Assembly (NCBI RefSeq): GCF_001647715.1
Contig: NZ_CP015600.1
Coordinates: 992,001-1,056,000, forward strand
Length of the DNA stretch: 64,000 nt
Reading direction: 5' to 3'
From: Pseudomonas antarctica
Lineage (GTDB): Bacteria > Pseudomonadota > Gammaproteobacteria > Pseudomonadales > Pseudomonadaceae
Of the stretch, positions 7,955 to 16,454 are shown piece by piece. The notes below the pieces were generated by a model. It saw only the letters and a list, made by a program, of their open reading frames with translations. It had not been told where the DNA came from and made no database searches. The position numbers were made by a program, and so were the translations under genes. Numbering within the stretch: the first letter of the stretch is position 1; every line of letters begins with the position of its first letter.

Positions 7955-9322
7955 ATGACGACTCGTACCCGTATCCTCACCGGCATCACCACCACCGGCA
8001 CGCCACACCTGGGCAACTACGCCGGTGCGATCCGCCCGGCGATTCTCGCCAGCCAGGACGCCAATGCCGACTCTTTCTACTTCCTGGCCGATTACCACGC
8101 CCTGATCAAATGCGATGACCCGCAGCGCATCCAGCGCTCGCGTATGGAAATTGCCGCGACCTGGCTGGCCGGTGGCCTGGATGTGAACCGGGTGACCTTC
8201 TACCGCCAGTCCGACATCCCGGAAATCCCCGAGCTGACCTGGCTGCTGACCTGTGTTGCCGCCAAGGGCCTGCTCAACCGTGCCCACGCCTATAAAGCGT
8301 CGGTGGACAAGAACGTCGAAAGCGGCGAAGACCCGGATGCGGGCATCACCATGGGCTTGTACAGCTACCCGGTGCTGATGGCGGCGGACATCCTGATGTT
8401 CAACGCGCACAAGGTGCCGGTCGGCCGTGACCAGATCCAGCACGTGGAAATGGCCCGCGACATCGGCCAGCGTTTCAACCACCTGTTCGGCAACGGTAAA
8501 GAATTCTTCACCATGCCCGAGGCGTTGATCGAAGAAAGCGTCGCCACCTTGCCAGGCCTCGATGGCCGCAAGATGTCCAAGAGCTACGACAACACTATCC
8601 CGTTGTTCACCAGCGCCAAGGACATGAAAGACGCGATCTCGCGGATCGTCACCGACTCCCGCGCGCCCGGCGAGTCGAAAGATCCGAGCAAATCGCACCT
8701 ATTTACTCTGTATCAGGCGTTTGCCGGTAAGAACAAAGCAGAAGAAATGCGCCTTGACCTCCTCGGCGGCCTAGGCTGGGGGGAGGCTAAGAAGCGTCTG
8801 TTTTTGCTCCTTGATGATCAGTTGGGCGACGCCCGCGAGCGCTATCATAAGTTGATGTCGCGCCCTTCAGAAATGGAAGACTTACTGTTGATTGGCGCGA
8901 AGAAAGCGCGCGCCGTAGCGGCGCCGTTTCTTGAAGAGCTGCGTGAAGCAGTGGGCTTACGTTCGTTCATCACGCAGTCTACTGCTCCTACCAATACGAA
9001 AAAGAAGGCGCCAAAAGCTGCGCGCTTTGTGAGCTTTCGTGATCTGGATGGGTTCAAATTCAGACTCTTGGCGGAAGATGGTACCGAGTTGCTTGTGTCG
9101 AACCCGTTCGCAGACGGAAAAGAGGTTGGTTTTGTTACCAAGTCTTTGCTCTCCCAGAGTTTTATTGATTTATCTCGGGGTATCGACGAGGTGGTTCTTC
9201 ATGTGAACAACAAACCAGTTGCATATAGTCGAAAATATTCCAGCTTCAACGAACTCGAAGACGCGTTTGAAAAAGCCCTAAAATCGATAAGGCAGTTGAA
9301 GTTAAACGATAGCCTTTCATGA
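7955..9322 (+). CDS. trpS: Tryptophan--tRNA ligase with C-terminal extension
   Basis: A class I aminoacyl-tRNA synthetase charging tRNA-Trp. The HIGH-equivalent PHLGN is at residues 17-21 and KMSKS at 206-210. The catalytic and anticodon-binding core ends near residue 335. A lysine- and threonine-rich linker (about 342-352) then joins a further domain of about 100 residues (FKFRLLAEDGTELL...FNELEDAFEKAL) that is absent from the roughly 335-residue E. coli enzyme. The tail resembles a YegP/DUF1508-type fold to my eye, but this is tentative. It has clearly lower GC and different codon use from the core (from about 8860 on). The longer form of TrpS is known in Pseudomonas. The start is ATG 7955. 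Confidence 0.95.
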   Translation: MTTRTRILTGITTTGTPHLGNYAGAIRPAILASQDANADSFYFLADYHALIKCDDPQRIQRSRMEIAATWLAGGLDVNRVTFYRQSDIPEIPELTWLLTCVAAKGLLNRAHAYKASVDKNVESGEDPDAGITMGLYSYPVLMAADILMFNAHKVPVGRDQIQHVEMARDIGQRFNHLFGNGKEFFTMPEALIEESVATLPGLDGRKMSKSYDNTIPLFTSAKDMKDAISRIVTDSRAPGESKDPSKSHLFTLYQAFAGKNKAEEMRLDLLGGLGWGEAKKRLFLLLDDQLGDARERYHKLMSRPSEMEDLLLIGAKKARAVAAPFLEELREAVGLRSFITQSTAPTNTKKKAPKAARFVSFRDLDGFKFRLLAEDGTELLVSNPFADGKEVGFVTKSLLSQSFIDLSRGIDEVVLHVNNKPVAYSRKYSSFNELEDAFEKALKSIRQLKLNDSLS

Positions 9323-9343
9323 GTGCGTGATTGCCATTATCCA

Positions 9344-9373
9344 GGGCCGTCGTTACAGTGACGGCCCGTTTTT
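9344..9373 (+). terminator. Terminator downstream of trpS
   Basis: GGGCCGTC pairs with GACGGCCC around an 8-base loop and is followed by GTTTTTG, 21 bases after the trpS stop. Confidence 0.85.
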
Positions 9374-9393
9374 GTTGCCTTGCTAACGAAATT

Positions 9394-10488
9394 ATGACGC
9401 CCCTAGAACGATATCAAGCTGATCTGAAACGCCCTGAATTCTTCCATGACGCGGCCCAGGAAACGGCGGTGCGTCATTTGCAGCGCCTGTACGACGACCT
9501 GGTCGCGGCCTCGCAAAGCAAGCCAGGGATGTTCAGCAAGCTGTTTGGCAAGAAAGACCACACGCCGGTCAAAGGCCTGTATTTCTGGGGTGGCGTGGGC
9601 CGGGGCAAGACGTACCTGGTCGACACCTTCTTTGAAGCGCTGCCGTTCAAGGAAAAGGTGCGTACGCACTTTCACCGCTTCATGAAGCGTGTGCACGAAG
9701 AAATGAAGACCCTGCCGGGTGAGAAAAACCCGCTGACCATCATCGCCAAGCGTTTCTCCGACGAAGCGCGGGTCATCTGCTTCGATGAGTTCTTCGTTTC
9801 CGACATCACCGACGCCATGATCCTTGGCACGCTGATGGAAGAACTGTTCAAGAACGGCGTGACCCTGGTCGCTACGTCGAACATCGTGCCTGACGGCTTG
9901 TACAAGGACGGCCTGCAACGTGCGCGCTTCCTGCCGGCCATCGCGCTGATCAAGCAGAACACCGAGATCGTCAACGTCGACAGTGGCGTTGATTACCGCC
10001 TGCGCCATCTTGAGCAAGCGGAGCTGTTCCACTTCCCGCTGAACGAAGCGGCGCACGAAAGCCTGAAAAAAAGCTTCCGCGCGCTGACGCCGGAATGCAC
10101 CCAGGCGGTGGAAAACGACAAGTTGATGATCGAAAACCGCGAAATCATCGCGCTGCGTACCTGCGACGACGTGGCCTGGTTCGAATTCCGCCAATTGTGC
10201 GACGGGCCGCGTAGCCAGAACGATTACATCGAGCTGGGCAAAATCTTCCACGCGGTGATCCTGAGCGGCGTGGAACAGATGAGCGTCACCACCGACGACA
10301 TCGCGCGCCGGTTTATCAACATGGTCGACGAATTCTACGACCGTAACGTCAAGCTGATCATCTCGGCCGAGGTCGAACTCAAGGACCTCTACACCGGCGG
10401 TCGCTTGAACTTCGAATTCCAGCGGACGCTGAGCCGCTTGCTCGAAATGCAATCCCACGAGTTCCTGTCGCGTGGGCATAAGCCGTAA
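9394..10488 (+). CDS. zapE: Cell division protein ZapE (AFG1-like AAA+ ATPase)
   Basis: A 364-residue AFG1/ZapE-family P-loop ATPase. It has the typical 'TPLERYQ' start, Walker A FWGGVGRGKT (about residues 64-73), Walker B VICFDEFFV (about 127-135) and the sensor region LVATSNIVPDGLY. In E. coli ZapE acts at the Z-ring under stress and its mitochondrial relative AFG1/LACE1 is linked to respiratory-complex turnover. ATG 9394 was chosen because it gives the family N-terminus; the frame opens earlier at 9331, inside the trpS terminator. The length is that of the family, and the gene ends 17 bases before a bidirectional terminator. Confidence 0.92.
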   Translation: MTPLERYQADLKRPEFFHDAAQETAVRHLQRLYDDLVAASQSKPGMFSKLFGKKDHTPVKGLYFWGGVGRGKTYLVDTFFEALPFKEKVRTHFHRFMKRVHEEMKTLPGEKNPLTIIAKRFSDEARVICFDEFFVSDITDAMILGTLMEELFKNGVTLVATSNIVPDGLYKDGLQRARFLPAIALIKQNTEIVNVDSGVDYRLRHLEQAELFHFPLNEAAHESLKKSFRALTPECTQAVENDKLMIENREIIALRTCDDVAWFEFRQLCDGPRSQNDYIELGKIFHAVILSGVEQMSVTTDDIARRFINMVDEFYDRNVKLIISAEVELKDLYTGGRLNFEFQRTLSRLLEMQSHEFLSRGHKP

Positions 10489-10505
10489 GCCGATGTGATC
10501 CATAT

Positions 10506-10541
10506 AAAAGGCCCGCTGCGATTGCGGGCCTTTTGTATTTT
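10506..10541. terminator. Bidirectional terminator between zapE and the small charged-protein gene
   Basis: AAAAGGCCCGC pairs perfectly with GCGGGCCTTTT, followed by GTATTTTTT. It serves zapE on the forward strand and plausibly the convergent gene at 10552. Confidence 0.85.
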
Positions 10542-10551
10542 TTGGTGCTGG

Positions 10552-10803
10552 TTAAAAAGTGATCTGGTCTTCAGAGGGCGGCGCCGGTTGTACGAGGATC
10601 TTTTTGCTACCCTCTATCTTGTAGATCGCGCCGTCCGGACCCTTGACTAACGTTGAATCCTCCTCTTCCTCGTCCTTCTTCTTTTTCTTCAACTCCTCCA
10701 TTTTTTTATTCAACAGTTCAGTCTGTTTCTCTTTTGATTGACTTGCGCCTGTCTCGTTCGGCTGTACCGCCGGGCTGAAAGAGATGCTTCCTATGGATGA
10801 CAT
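10552..10803 (-). CDS. Small charged hypothetical protein (83 aa)
   Basis: I do not recognise this protein. It begins MSSIGSISFSP with a serine/proline-rich, disordered-looking head. The middle (residues 23-50) is almost entirely Lys and Glu (ELLNKKMEELKKKKKDEEEEDS) and could form a single charged helix. A short LVKGPDGAIYKIEGSKKILV segment looks like a beta hairpin, and the tail is proline-rich. It has no signal peptide or membrane segment. A good ribosome site (GGACGGAG, 7 bases before ATG 10803) and a terminator directly downstream support a real gene. Base composition is less GC-rich than its neighbours. It is a single-gene unit. Confidence 0.7.
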   Translation of the reverse strand: MSSIGSISFSPAVQPNETGASQSKEKQTELLNKKMEELKKKKKDEEEEDSTLVKGPDGAIYKIEGSKKILVQPAPPSEDQITF

Positions 10804-11073
10804 GATTGAGTCTCCGTCCTAGTTTGAGCCAGTGGATTTAGAAAAGCCCTTTATGATCCGGAGAGAAGTCCGGCAGAAATAGACGACTTTTACCTCGCTT
10901 AAAATGCCAGACGCCCAGGGTGCAGCGGGTCGTCTTCGTCCTGTCTAGCTGTAGGAATTGGAGGTCTTGCAGGCAGGTATTGCTTAAGGCCCTGGTAAGG
11001 CTACATAGGGCTTTCAGTTCGACCCTGCACCATTGCGGTATGACAGGGTCGCTTGCATCGTCAGGTGCCGTAC

Positions 11074-12069
11074 CTACGCGGCTTGCTGAAATTGCTGCCG
11101 GTATTGGTTCGGCGACAACTCCGTGTGTTGACGAAACAGCCGCGCAAAGAAGCTCGCATCGTCGTAACCCACCTCATAACTGATGGTCTTGATGCTCTTG
11201 CGGCTTCCCGAGAGCAGGCCTTTGGCCGTCTCGATACGCAGCCGTTGCAGGTAATGCAGCGGCTTGTCGCCGGTGGCAGTCTGAAAACGGCGCATGAAGT
11301 TACGGATGCTCATGCCGTGTTCCCGGGCGACGTCTTCGAAGCGGAACTTGTCGGCGAAATGCTCTTCGAGCCAGTGCTGGATCTGCAGGATGATCACGTC
11401 CTGGTGCAGCTTCTGCCCACCAAAGCCGATACGCCCAGGCGCGTAGCTGCGCTGCACTTCGTAGAGGATGTCGCGGGCCACGGCCTGCGCGATGTTGGCG
11501 CCACAGAAACGTTCGATCAGGTAGATGTAGAGGTCGCACGCCGAGGTCGTGCCGCCGGCGCAATACAGGTTGTCGGCATCGGTGAGGTGCTTGTCCTGGT
11601 TGAGCTGCACCTGGGGGAAGCGTTCGCTGAAAGCATTGAAGAAACGCCAGTAGGTGGTCGCTTCCTTGCCATCGAGCAGGCCGGCTTCGGCCAGCCAGAA
11701 CACGCCGGTGGCCTCGCCGCAAAGCACCGCGCCGCGGGCGTGTTGCTCGCGCAGCCAGGGCAGCACTTGGGGGTAACGGGTGCACAGCGCGTCGAAGTCA
11801 TCCCAGAAGGCCGGCAACACGATGATGTCGGCGTTTTCCAGGCCGCCGTCCACCGGCATGATCACATCGCTGAAGCTGCGTACCGATTGCCCGTCGGGGC
11901 TGACCAGGCGTGTTTCAAACGCTGGGGTCAGGCCCAGGCCTTGCTGTTTGCCATAACGCAGGCTGGCGAGATGGAAGAAATCCTTGGCTTGCATGAGGGT
12001 TGAAGCGAATACCCGATCAATGGCCAAAATGCTGACGCGCCGTAGGGGCGTGGAGATTTGGTTAGACAT
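11074..12069 (-). CDS. GlxA-type AraC-family regulator (DJ-1/PfpI + HTH)
   Basis: A 331-residue two-domain regulator. Residues about 10-190 form a DJ-1/PfpI-like amidotransferase fold (VLPAFWDD, then VLCGEATGVFWLAEAGLLDGKEATTYW), where catalysis is usually lost and the domain senses a ligand. Residues about 230-328 are the AraC DNA-binding domain with two helix-turn-helices (RFEDVAREHGMSIRNFMRRF and SIKTISYEVGYDDASFFARLFRQ). Members regulate amine, betaine, arginine or lipid metabolism. It is divergent from the acyl-CoA dehydrogenase gene across 145 bases, so it may control that gene; this is inference. The ligand cannot be deduced. Confidence 0.9.
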   Translation of the reverse strand: MSNQISTPLRRVSILAIDRVFASTLMQAKDFFHLASLRYGKQQGLGLTPAFETRLVSPDGQSVRSFSDVIMPVDGGLENADIIVLPAFWDDFDALCTRYPQVLPWLREQHARGAVLCGEATGVFWLAEAGLLDGKEATTYWRFFNAFSERFPQVQLNQDKHLTDADNLYCAGGTTSACDLYIYLIERFCGANIAQAVARDILYEVQRSYAPGRIGFGGQKLHQDVIILQIQHWLEEHFADKFRFEDVAREHGMSIRNFMRRFQTATGDKPLHYLQRLRIETAKGLLSGSRKSIKTISYEVGYDDASFFARLFRQHTELSPNQYRQQFQQAA

Positions 12070-12214
12070 AATTTCATTTATTCTTATAGGGGAAAGTGGT
12101 CACCAGACGGCTGGATCGTCTTATTTTTTGTCGCATGTGTCCAGTGTCCCGTGACGCCTTCGCGGCTTAGTCTCTGTGGGCTCGTCCTTGTCCGACAATC
12201 CACGCAGGTGACCC

Positions 12215-13351
12215 ATGATCCCCAGAACCTTGTTCAGCTCGGAGCACGAACTCTTCCGCGAGAGCGTGCGCACCTTCCTCGAAAAACACGCCGCGCCGTT
12301 CCATGGGCAATGGGAGAAGCAGGGCTATATCGACCGTAGTCTGTGGAGCAAGGCGGGGGAGGCGGGGATGCTGTGTTCTCATCTGCCGGAGGAATATGGC
12401 GGCCTGGGTGCGGACTTTCTCTACAGTGCAGTGGTGATTGAGGAAATCAGCCGACTGGGGCTGACCGGCATCGGGTTTTCCCTGCATTCGGACATTGTGG
12501 CGCCCTACATCCTGCATTACGGCAGTGAAGCGCTGAAACAGAAGTACTTGCCCAAATTGATCTCCGGCGAGATGGTCACGGCCATCGCCATGACTGAGCC
12601 AGGCGCGGGTTCCGATCTGCAAGGCGTCAAGACCACTGCGGTATTGGACGGTGATGAGTATGTGATCAACGGTTCCAAGACCTTTATCACCAACGGCTTT
12701 CTCGCTGAGCTGGTGATCGTCGTGGCCAAGACCGACCCCAAGGCCGGTGCAAAGGGCACCAGCCTGTTTCTGGTGGAGGCTGATACGCCGGGCTTCGACA
12801 AGGGCAAGCGCCTGGAGAAGGTGGGTATGAAGGCCCAGGACACCTCTGAGCTGTTTTTCCAGGACGTGCGCGTGCCCAAGCAAAACCTGTTGGGCCAGGC
12901 CGGCATGGGCTTCGCGTATTTGATGCAGGAGTTGCCCCAGGAGCGCCTGACCGTGGCGATTGGCGCGCTGTCGTCAGCCGAGGCGGCGTTGCAATGGACC
13001 CTTGAATACACCCGTGAGCGCAAAGCGTTCGGCAAGGCAATTGCCGACTTCCAGAACACCCGGTTCAAGCTGGCGGAGATGGCCACCGAGATTCAGATCG
13101 GCCGCGTGTTTGTGGATAAATGCATGGCGCTGCATCTGGAGGGCAAGCTCGATGTGCCCACGGCGGCGATGGCCAAGTATTGGGCCACGGACCTTCAATG
13201 CAAGGTGCTCGACGAGTGCGTGCAGCTGCACGGTGGCTACGGCTTTATGTGGGAATACCCGATTGCCCGGGCCTGGGCCGATTCGCGGGTGCAGCGGATT
13301 TATGCGGGGACCAATGAGATCATGAAAGAGATTATTGCGCGGGCGCTTTGA
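12215..13351 (+). CDS. Acyl-CoA dehydrogenase
   Basis: A 378-residue flavoprotein of the acyl-CoA dehydrogenase family that oxidises an acyl-CoA to the 2-enoyl-CoA and passes electrons to ETF. Signatures seen are AMTEPGAGSDLQGVKTTA (FAD/substrate region, about residues 125-145), QLHGGYGFMWEYPIARAWADSRVQRIYAGTNEIMKEII near the C-terminus, and ERLTVAIGALSSAEAALQ. The overall sequence resembles the long-chain (LCAD-like) group. The base equivalent to the catalytic Glu of LCAD-type enzymes would lie in the middle of the chain rather than at the end. The start is ATG 12215 after CGCAGGTGACCC. It is a single gene, divergent from the GlxA-type regulator and followed by a REPIN. Confidence 0.93.
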   Translation: MIPRTLFSSEHELFRESVRTFLEKHAAPFHGQWEKQGYIDRSLWSKAGEAGMLCSHLPEEYGGLGADFLYSAVVIEEISRLGLTGIGFSLHSDIVAPYILHYGSEALKQKYLPKLISGEMVTAIAMTEPGAGSDLQGVKTTAVLDGDEYVINGSKTFITNGFLAELVIVVAKTDPKAGAKGTSLFLVEADTPGFDKGKRLEKVGMKAQDTSELFFQDVRVPKQNLLGQAGMGFAYLMQELPQERLTVAIGALSSAEAALQWTLEYTRERKAFGKAIADFQNTRFKLAEMATEIQIGRVFVDKCMALHLEGKLDVPTAAMAKYWATDLQCKVLDECVQLHGGYGFMWEYPIARAWADSRVQRIYAGTNEIMKEIIARAL

Positions 13352-13376
13352 TGGATTGGTAGTGCTGCTCCGGGCC

Positions 13377-13455
13377 ACATCGCGGGCAAGCCCGGCTCCC
13401 ACATTGAATGTGTTCACAGTTCAATGTGTGGGAGCTGGCTTGCCCGCGATAGCGG
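13377..13455. repeat. REPIN downstream of acyl-CoA dehydrogenase
   Basis: ATCGCGGGCAAGCCCGGCTCCCACA and an inverted GTGTGGGAGCTGGCTTGCCCGCGAT flank a short spacer. The spacer also carries a small palindrome (ATTGAATGTG.TTCACAGTTCAAT). Confidence 0.85.
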
Positions 13456-13467
13456 CTTAAGGATCAA

Positions 13468-14508
13468 TCAAGGCGCTGGATTCGGATGGTCCTTCTGAAT
13501 CGCCTCAATCCCTTCCAAAACCTCTTTCGACAGCTTCAGGTCGGCACTGGCAATGTTGCTGTCCAGTTGCTCCAGGCTCGTGGCGCCAATAATGTTGCTG
13601 GTCACGAACGGCTGTTGCGTCACGAACGCCAGCGCCATCTGCGCAGGGTCCAGGCCATGTTCCCGCGCCAGTGCCACATAACGGCTGCAGGCTGCTTCTG
13701 ACTGCGGGTTGAAGTAACGACTGAAGCGGCTGTATTCGGTCAGGCGGGCTTTTGCCGGGCGGGCGCCGCCTTCGTATTTGCCGCTGAGCATGCCGAAAGC
13801 CAGCGGCGAGTAGGCCAGCAGGCCGCATTGCTCACGAATGGCGACTTCCGCCAGGCCCACTTCAAAGCTGCGGTTGAGCAGGTTGTAGGGGTTCTGGATC
13901 GACACCGCGCGGGTCCAGCCACGGGCTTCGGCCAGGGCCAGGAACTTCATGGTGCCCCACGGGGTTTCGTTGGACAGGCCGATGTGGCGGATCTTGCCGG
14001 CCTTCACCTGTTCGTCCAGTGCTTCGAGGGTTTCCTCCAGCGGGGTCAGGTCGTCTTCGTCCTTGTGCTTGTAGCTCAGTTGGCCGAAAAAGTTGGTGCT
14101 GCGCTCGGGCCAGTGCAACTGGTAGAGGTCGATCCAGTCGGTTTGCAGGCGCTTGAGGCTGGCATCCAGGGCGTCGACGATGTGCTTGCGGTTGTGGCGC
14201 AAGTGGCCGTCACGGATGTAATCAATGGTGTTGCCGGGGCCGGCGATCTTGCTGGCGAGGATCCAGTCGGCCCGGTCGCCACGGCTTTTGAAGTAATTAC
14301 CGATATAGCGCTCGGTGGTGGCATAGGTGTCGGCCTTCGGCGGCACCGGGTACATTTCTGCTGTGTCGAGGAAGTTGATCCCCGCGGCCTTGGCCCGTTC
14401 GATCTGTGCAAAGGCCTCTGCCTCGCTGTTTTGCTCGCCCCAGGTCATGGTGCCCAAGGCTATCGCGCTTACATTCAGATCGGTGCGGCCCAGCTGTCGA
14501 TAATCCAT
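13468..14508 (-). CDS. tas: Tas-like NADP(H)-dependent aldo-keto reductase
   Basis: A 346-residue aldo-keto reductase, the same length as E. coli Tas. It has MDYRQLGRTDLNVSAIALGTMTWGEQN at the N-terminus, the catalytic Asp/Tyr region FLDTAEMYPVPPK, Lys in ILASKIAGP, and His in LYQLHWPERSTNFFG. The NADP-binding region IGLSNETPWG and SIQNPYNLLNR follows. It should reduce aldehydes or ketones with NADPH; the physiological substrate is unknown. ATG 14508 was chosen because GGAGTACCCG sits directly before it; a further ATG at 14532 would add eight residues with no ribosome site. Confidence 0.92.
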   Translation of the reverse strand: MDYRQLGRTDLNVSAIALGTMTWGEQNSEAEAFAQIERAKAAGINFLDTAEMYPVPPKADTYATTERYIGNYFKSRGDRADWILASKIAGPGNTIDYIRDGHLRHNRKHIVDALDASLKRLQTDWIDLYQLHWPERSTNFFGQLSYKHKDEDDLTPLEETLEALDEQVKAGKIRHIGLSNETPWGTMKFLALAEARGWTRAVSIQNPYNLLNRSFEVGLAEVAIREQCGLLAYSPLAFGMLSGKYEGGARPAKARLTEYSRFSRYFNPQSEAACSRYVALAREHGLDPAQMALAFVTQQPFVTSNIIGATSLEQLDSNIASADLKLSKEVLEGIEAIQKDHPNPAP

Positions 14509-14685
14509 CGGGTACTCCTTCGGGGAAAACAATCATAAAAGCAGGTTGAATTTTTTTTCGCAATCTGCATAATTGCCCACCTCTTTCTGCAGTGGAAGTG
14601 ATGCGCCGCCTGCCGAAGAATCTTGCCGTTGAACGGACGCGCCGACCCGAGCCCCCGATAGCGTCTGTATCCGGCTGCCTTTGAC

Positions 14686-14714
14686 TTGTCAAAGTACGCA
14701 CTATTCAGTAAGAT
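14686..14714 (+). promoter_or_regulatory. Predicted sigma-70 promoter of rplM-rpsI
   Basis: TTGTCA (14686-14691), 17 bases, TAAGAT (14709-14714), 43 bases before the rplM ATG. The stretch between the reductase start (14508) and rplM holds this promoter, a short CAGGG/CCCTG hairpin next to the ribosome site, and no other gene. Confidence 0.6.
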
Positions 14715-14756
14715 CCGCCGTCTAATTTACAGGGCGGCCCCTGAGGCTATTAAAGA

Positions 14757-15185
14757 ATGACAACTTTTACTGCAAAACCGGAAACAGTTCAGCGCGACTG
14801 GTTTGTCGTCGACGCCGCTGGTCAGACCCTGGGTCGTCTGGCCACTGAAGTCGCCAGCCGTCTGCGTGGCAAGCACAAGCCTGAGTACACCCCTCACGTT
14901 GACACCGGTGACTACATCGTGATCATCAACGCTGAGCAGGTACGTGTTACCGGCAACAAAGCGCAAGACAAAATGTACTACCGTCACTCCGGTTTCCCAG
15001 GCGGTATCAAGTCTTCGAACTTCGAAGGTCTGATTTCCAAGAAGCCTGAAGCCCCGATCGAAATCGCGGTCAAAGGCATGCTGCCGAAGGGCCCACTGGG
15101 TCGCGATATGTTTCGCAAGCTGAAAGTCTATGCGGGCGCTGTACACCCTCATGCTGCTCAGCAGCCCCAAGAACTGAAGTTTTAA
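14757..15185 (+). CDS. rplM: 50S ribosomal protein L13
   Basis: A 142-residue L13, full family length, with the signature [17 protein letters not shown] at residues 12-28 and the '[20 protein letters not shown]' block. It is an early-assembly protein of the large subunit. In E. coli L13 represses its own operon by binding its leader mRNA. It is followed after 14 bases by rpsI, the standard L13-S9 operon. The start is ATG 14757; the nearest Shine-Dalgarno-like run is GAGG about 10 bases upstream. Confidence 0.98.
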   Translation: MTTFTAKPETVQRDWFVVDAAGQTLGRLATEVASRLRGKHKPEYTPHVDTGDYIVIINAEQVRVTGNKAQDKMYYRHSGFPGGIKSSNFEGLISKKPEAPIEIAVKGMLPKGPLGRDMFRKLKVYAGAVHPHAAQQPQELKF

Positions 15186-15199
15186 CGGAATAGTTCATT

Positions 15200-15592
15200 A
15201 TGTCGGCGACTCAAAATTACGGCACTGGCCGTCGCAAAACCGCAACCGCACGCGTTTTCCTGCGTCCGGGCACTGGTAACATCTCGATCAACAACCGCAC
15301 TCTGGAAAACTTCTTCGGTCGCGAAACTGCCCGCATGGTAGTTCGTCAGCCGCTGGAATTGACCGAGACAGTTGAAAAGTTCGACATCTACGTCACCGTT
15401 ATCGGTGGCGGTGTAAGTGGTCAAGCTGGCGCAATCCGCCACGGTATCACTCGCGCTCTGATGCAGTACGACGAAACCCTGCGTGGCGCTCTGCGCAAAG
15501 CTGGCTTCGTAACTCGCGATGCTCGTGAAGTTGAACGTAAGAAAGTCGGTCTGCGTAAAGCGCGTAAGCGTCCGCAGTACTCGAAGCGTTAA
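15200..15592 (+). CDS. rpsI: 30S ribosomal protein S9
   Basis: A 130-residue S9 with [17 protein letters not shown] at the start, [19 protein letters not shown] in the middle and the invariant basic tail ending KRPQYSKR, which reaches the P-site tRNA. The final SKR is intact. It is the second gene of the L13-S9 operon and is followed by a strong terminator. Confidence 0.98.
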   Translation: MSATQNYGTGRRKTATARVFLRPGTGNISINNRTLENFFGRETARMVVRQPLELTETVEKFDIYVTVIGGGVSGQAGAIRHGITRALMQYDETLRGALRKAGFVTRDAREVERKKVGLRKARKRPQYSKR

Positions 15593-15609
15593 TTCGCTTT
15601 ACGTTCCAC

Positions 15610-15647
15610 AAAAACGCCCAACTCCTCACGGAGCTGGGCGTTTTTTA
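15610..15647 (+). terminator. Terminator of the rplM-rpsI operon
   Basis: AAAAACGCCCAACTCC pairs with GGAGCTGGGCGTTTTTT around a short loop and ends in a T6 run, 18 bases after the rpsI stop. The remaining 210 bases up to petA hold no gene; TTGCCA-N15-TATACT at 15685-15711 is a possible pet promoter with short spacing. Confidence 0.9.
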
Positions 15648-15857
15648 TTGCCTGCGATTTATGCATAAATTTCGCCGTGACAACTTGCCACATCCGTAGA
15701 CCCCCTATACTACAAGGCCTGGAGAGGGAGGCCCGGGCAATTCCCTTGTCATACGTGGGGCTTTTCATTACCATTCGGCAAAATTTTTATAAGTAAAGAT
15801 ACAACACTTAGTAGACGCCTGATTTAACAGGCCAAAAAGCTGATGGGAGAGGACTGA

Positions 15858-16454
15858 ATGAGCAATGACGGCGTGAATGCAGGCCGGCGTCGCTTCTTGG
15901 TAGCAGCCACGTCCGTGGTGGGTGCTGCAGGAGCGGTGGGGGCTGCGGTCCCGTTCGTGGGGTCATGGTTTCCCAGTGCCAAGGCGAAAGCCGCAGGTGC
16001 ACCGGTGAAGGTGAATGTCAGCAAGATCGACCCAGGCCAGCAAATGATTGCTGAATGGCGCGGTCAGCCGGTCTTCATCGTTCGTCGTACAGAGGAAATC
16101 CTTGGGAATCTGAAGAAAATCGAAGGTCAGCTGTCTGATCCCGACTCGAAGAATTCCGACCAACCCGCCTACGTCGATAAGGAAATTCGTTCGATCAAGC
16201 CAGAGATTCTGCTGCTGATCGGTATTTGCACCCACCTGGGTTGCTCGCCTACTTTCCGTCCTGAAGTTGCTCCTGCCGACCTGGGCAAAGACTGGGTGGG
16301 TGGCTACTTCTGCCCTTGCCACGGTTCCCACTACGATCTGGCTGGCCGCGTCTACAAGTCACAACCCGCACCGCTGAACCTGCCAGTTCCGCCACATCAC
16401 TACGAGACTGACAGTGTCATTGTCATTGGTGTCGACGAGGGGGAGAAAGCCTGA
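15858..16454 (+). CDS. petA: Ubiquinol-cytochrome c reductase iron-sulfur (Rieske) subunit
   Basis: A 198-residue Rieske protein of the cytochrome bc1 complex. The N-terminus has a Tat-type anchor (GRRRFLV at residues 9-15 followed by a hydrophobic alanine-rich helix). The 2Fe-2S ligands lie in CTHLGC (124-129) and CPCHGSH (152-158), with the G-rich and P-rich loops expected. It transfers electrons from ubiquinol to cytochrome c1. GGAGAGG precedes ATG 15858. Its stop overlaps the petB start by one base. Confidence 0.97.
   Translation: MSNDGVNAGRRRFLVAATSVVGAAGAVGAAVPFVGSWFPSAKAKAAGAPVKVNVSKIDPGQQMIAEWRGQPVFIVRRTEEILGNLKKIEGQLSDPDSKNSDQPAYVDKEIRSIKPEILLLIGICTHLGCSPTFRPEVAPADLGKDWVGGYFCPCHGSHYDLAGRVYKSQPAPLNLPVPPHHYETDSVIVIGVDEGEKA

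Noticed and set aside
10804..10870. Possible HrpL-type promoter before the small charged protein
   Set aside because: GGATCA and CCACTGG occur, but their spacing is 18 bases and the first box lacks GGAAC, so the match is not convincing.
13352..13400. Intrinsic terminator after the acyl-CoA dehydrogenase
   Set aside because: No stem with a T run; only the REPIN is present.
14297..14701. Reverse frame of 134 codons upstream of rplM
   Set aside because: It covers the ribosomal promoter and overlaps the aldo-keto reductase start in another frame; no ribosome site or homology.
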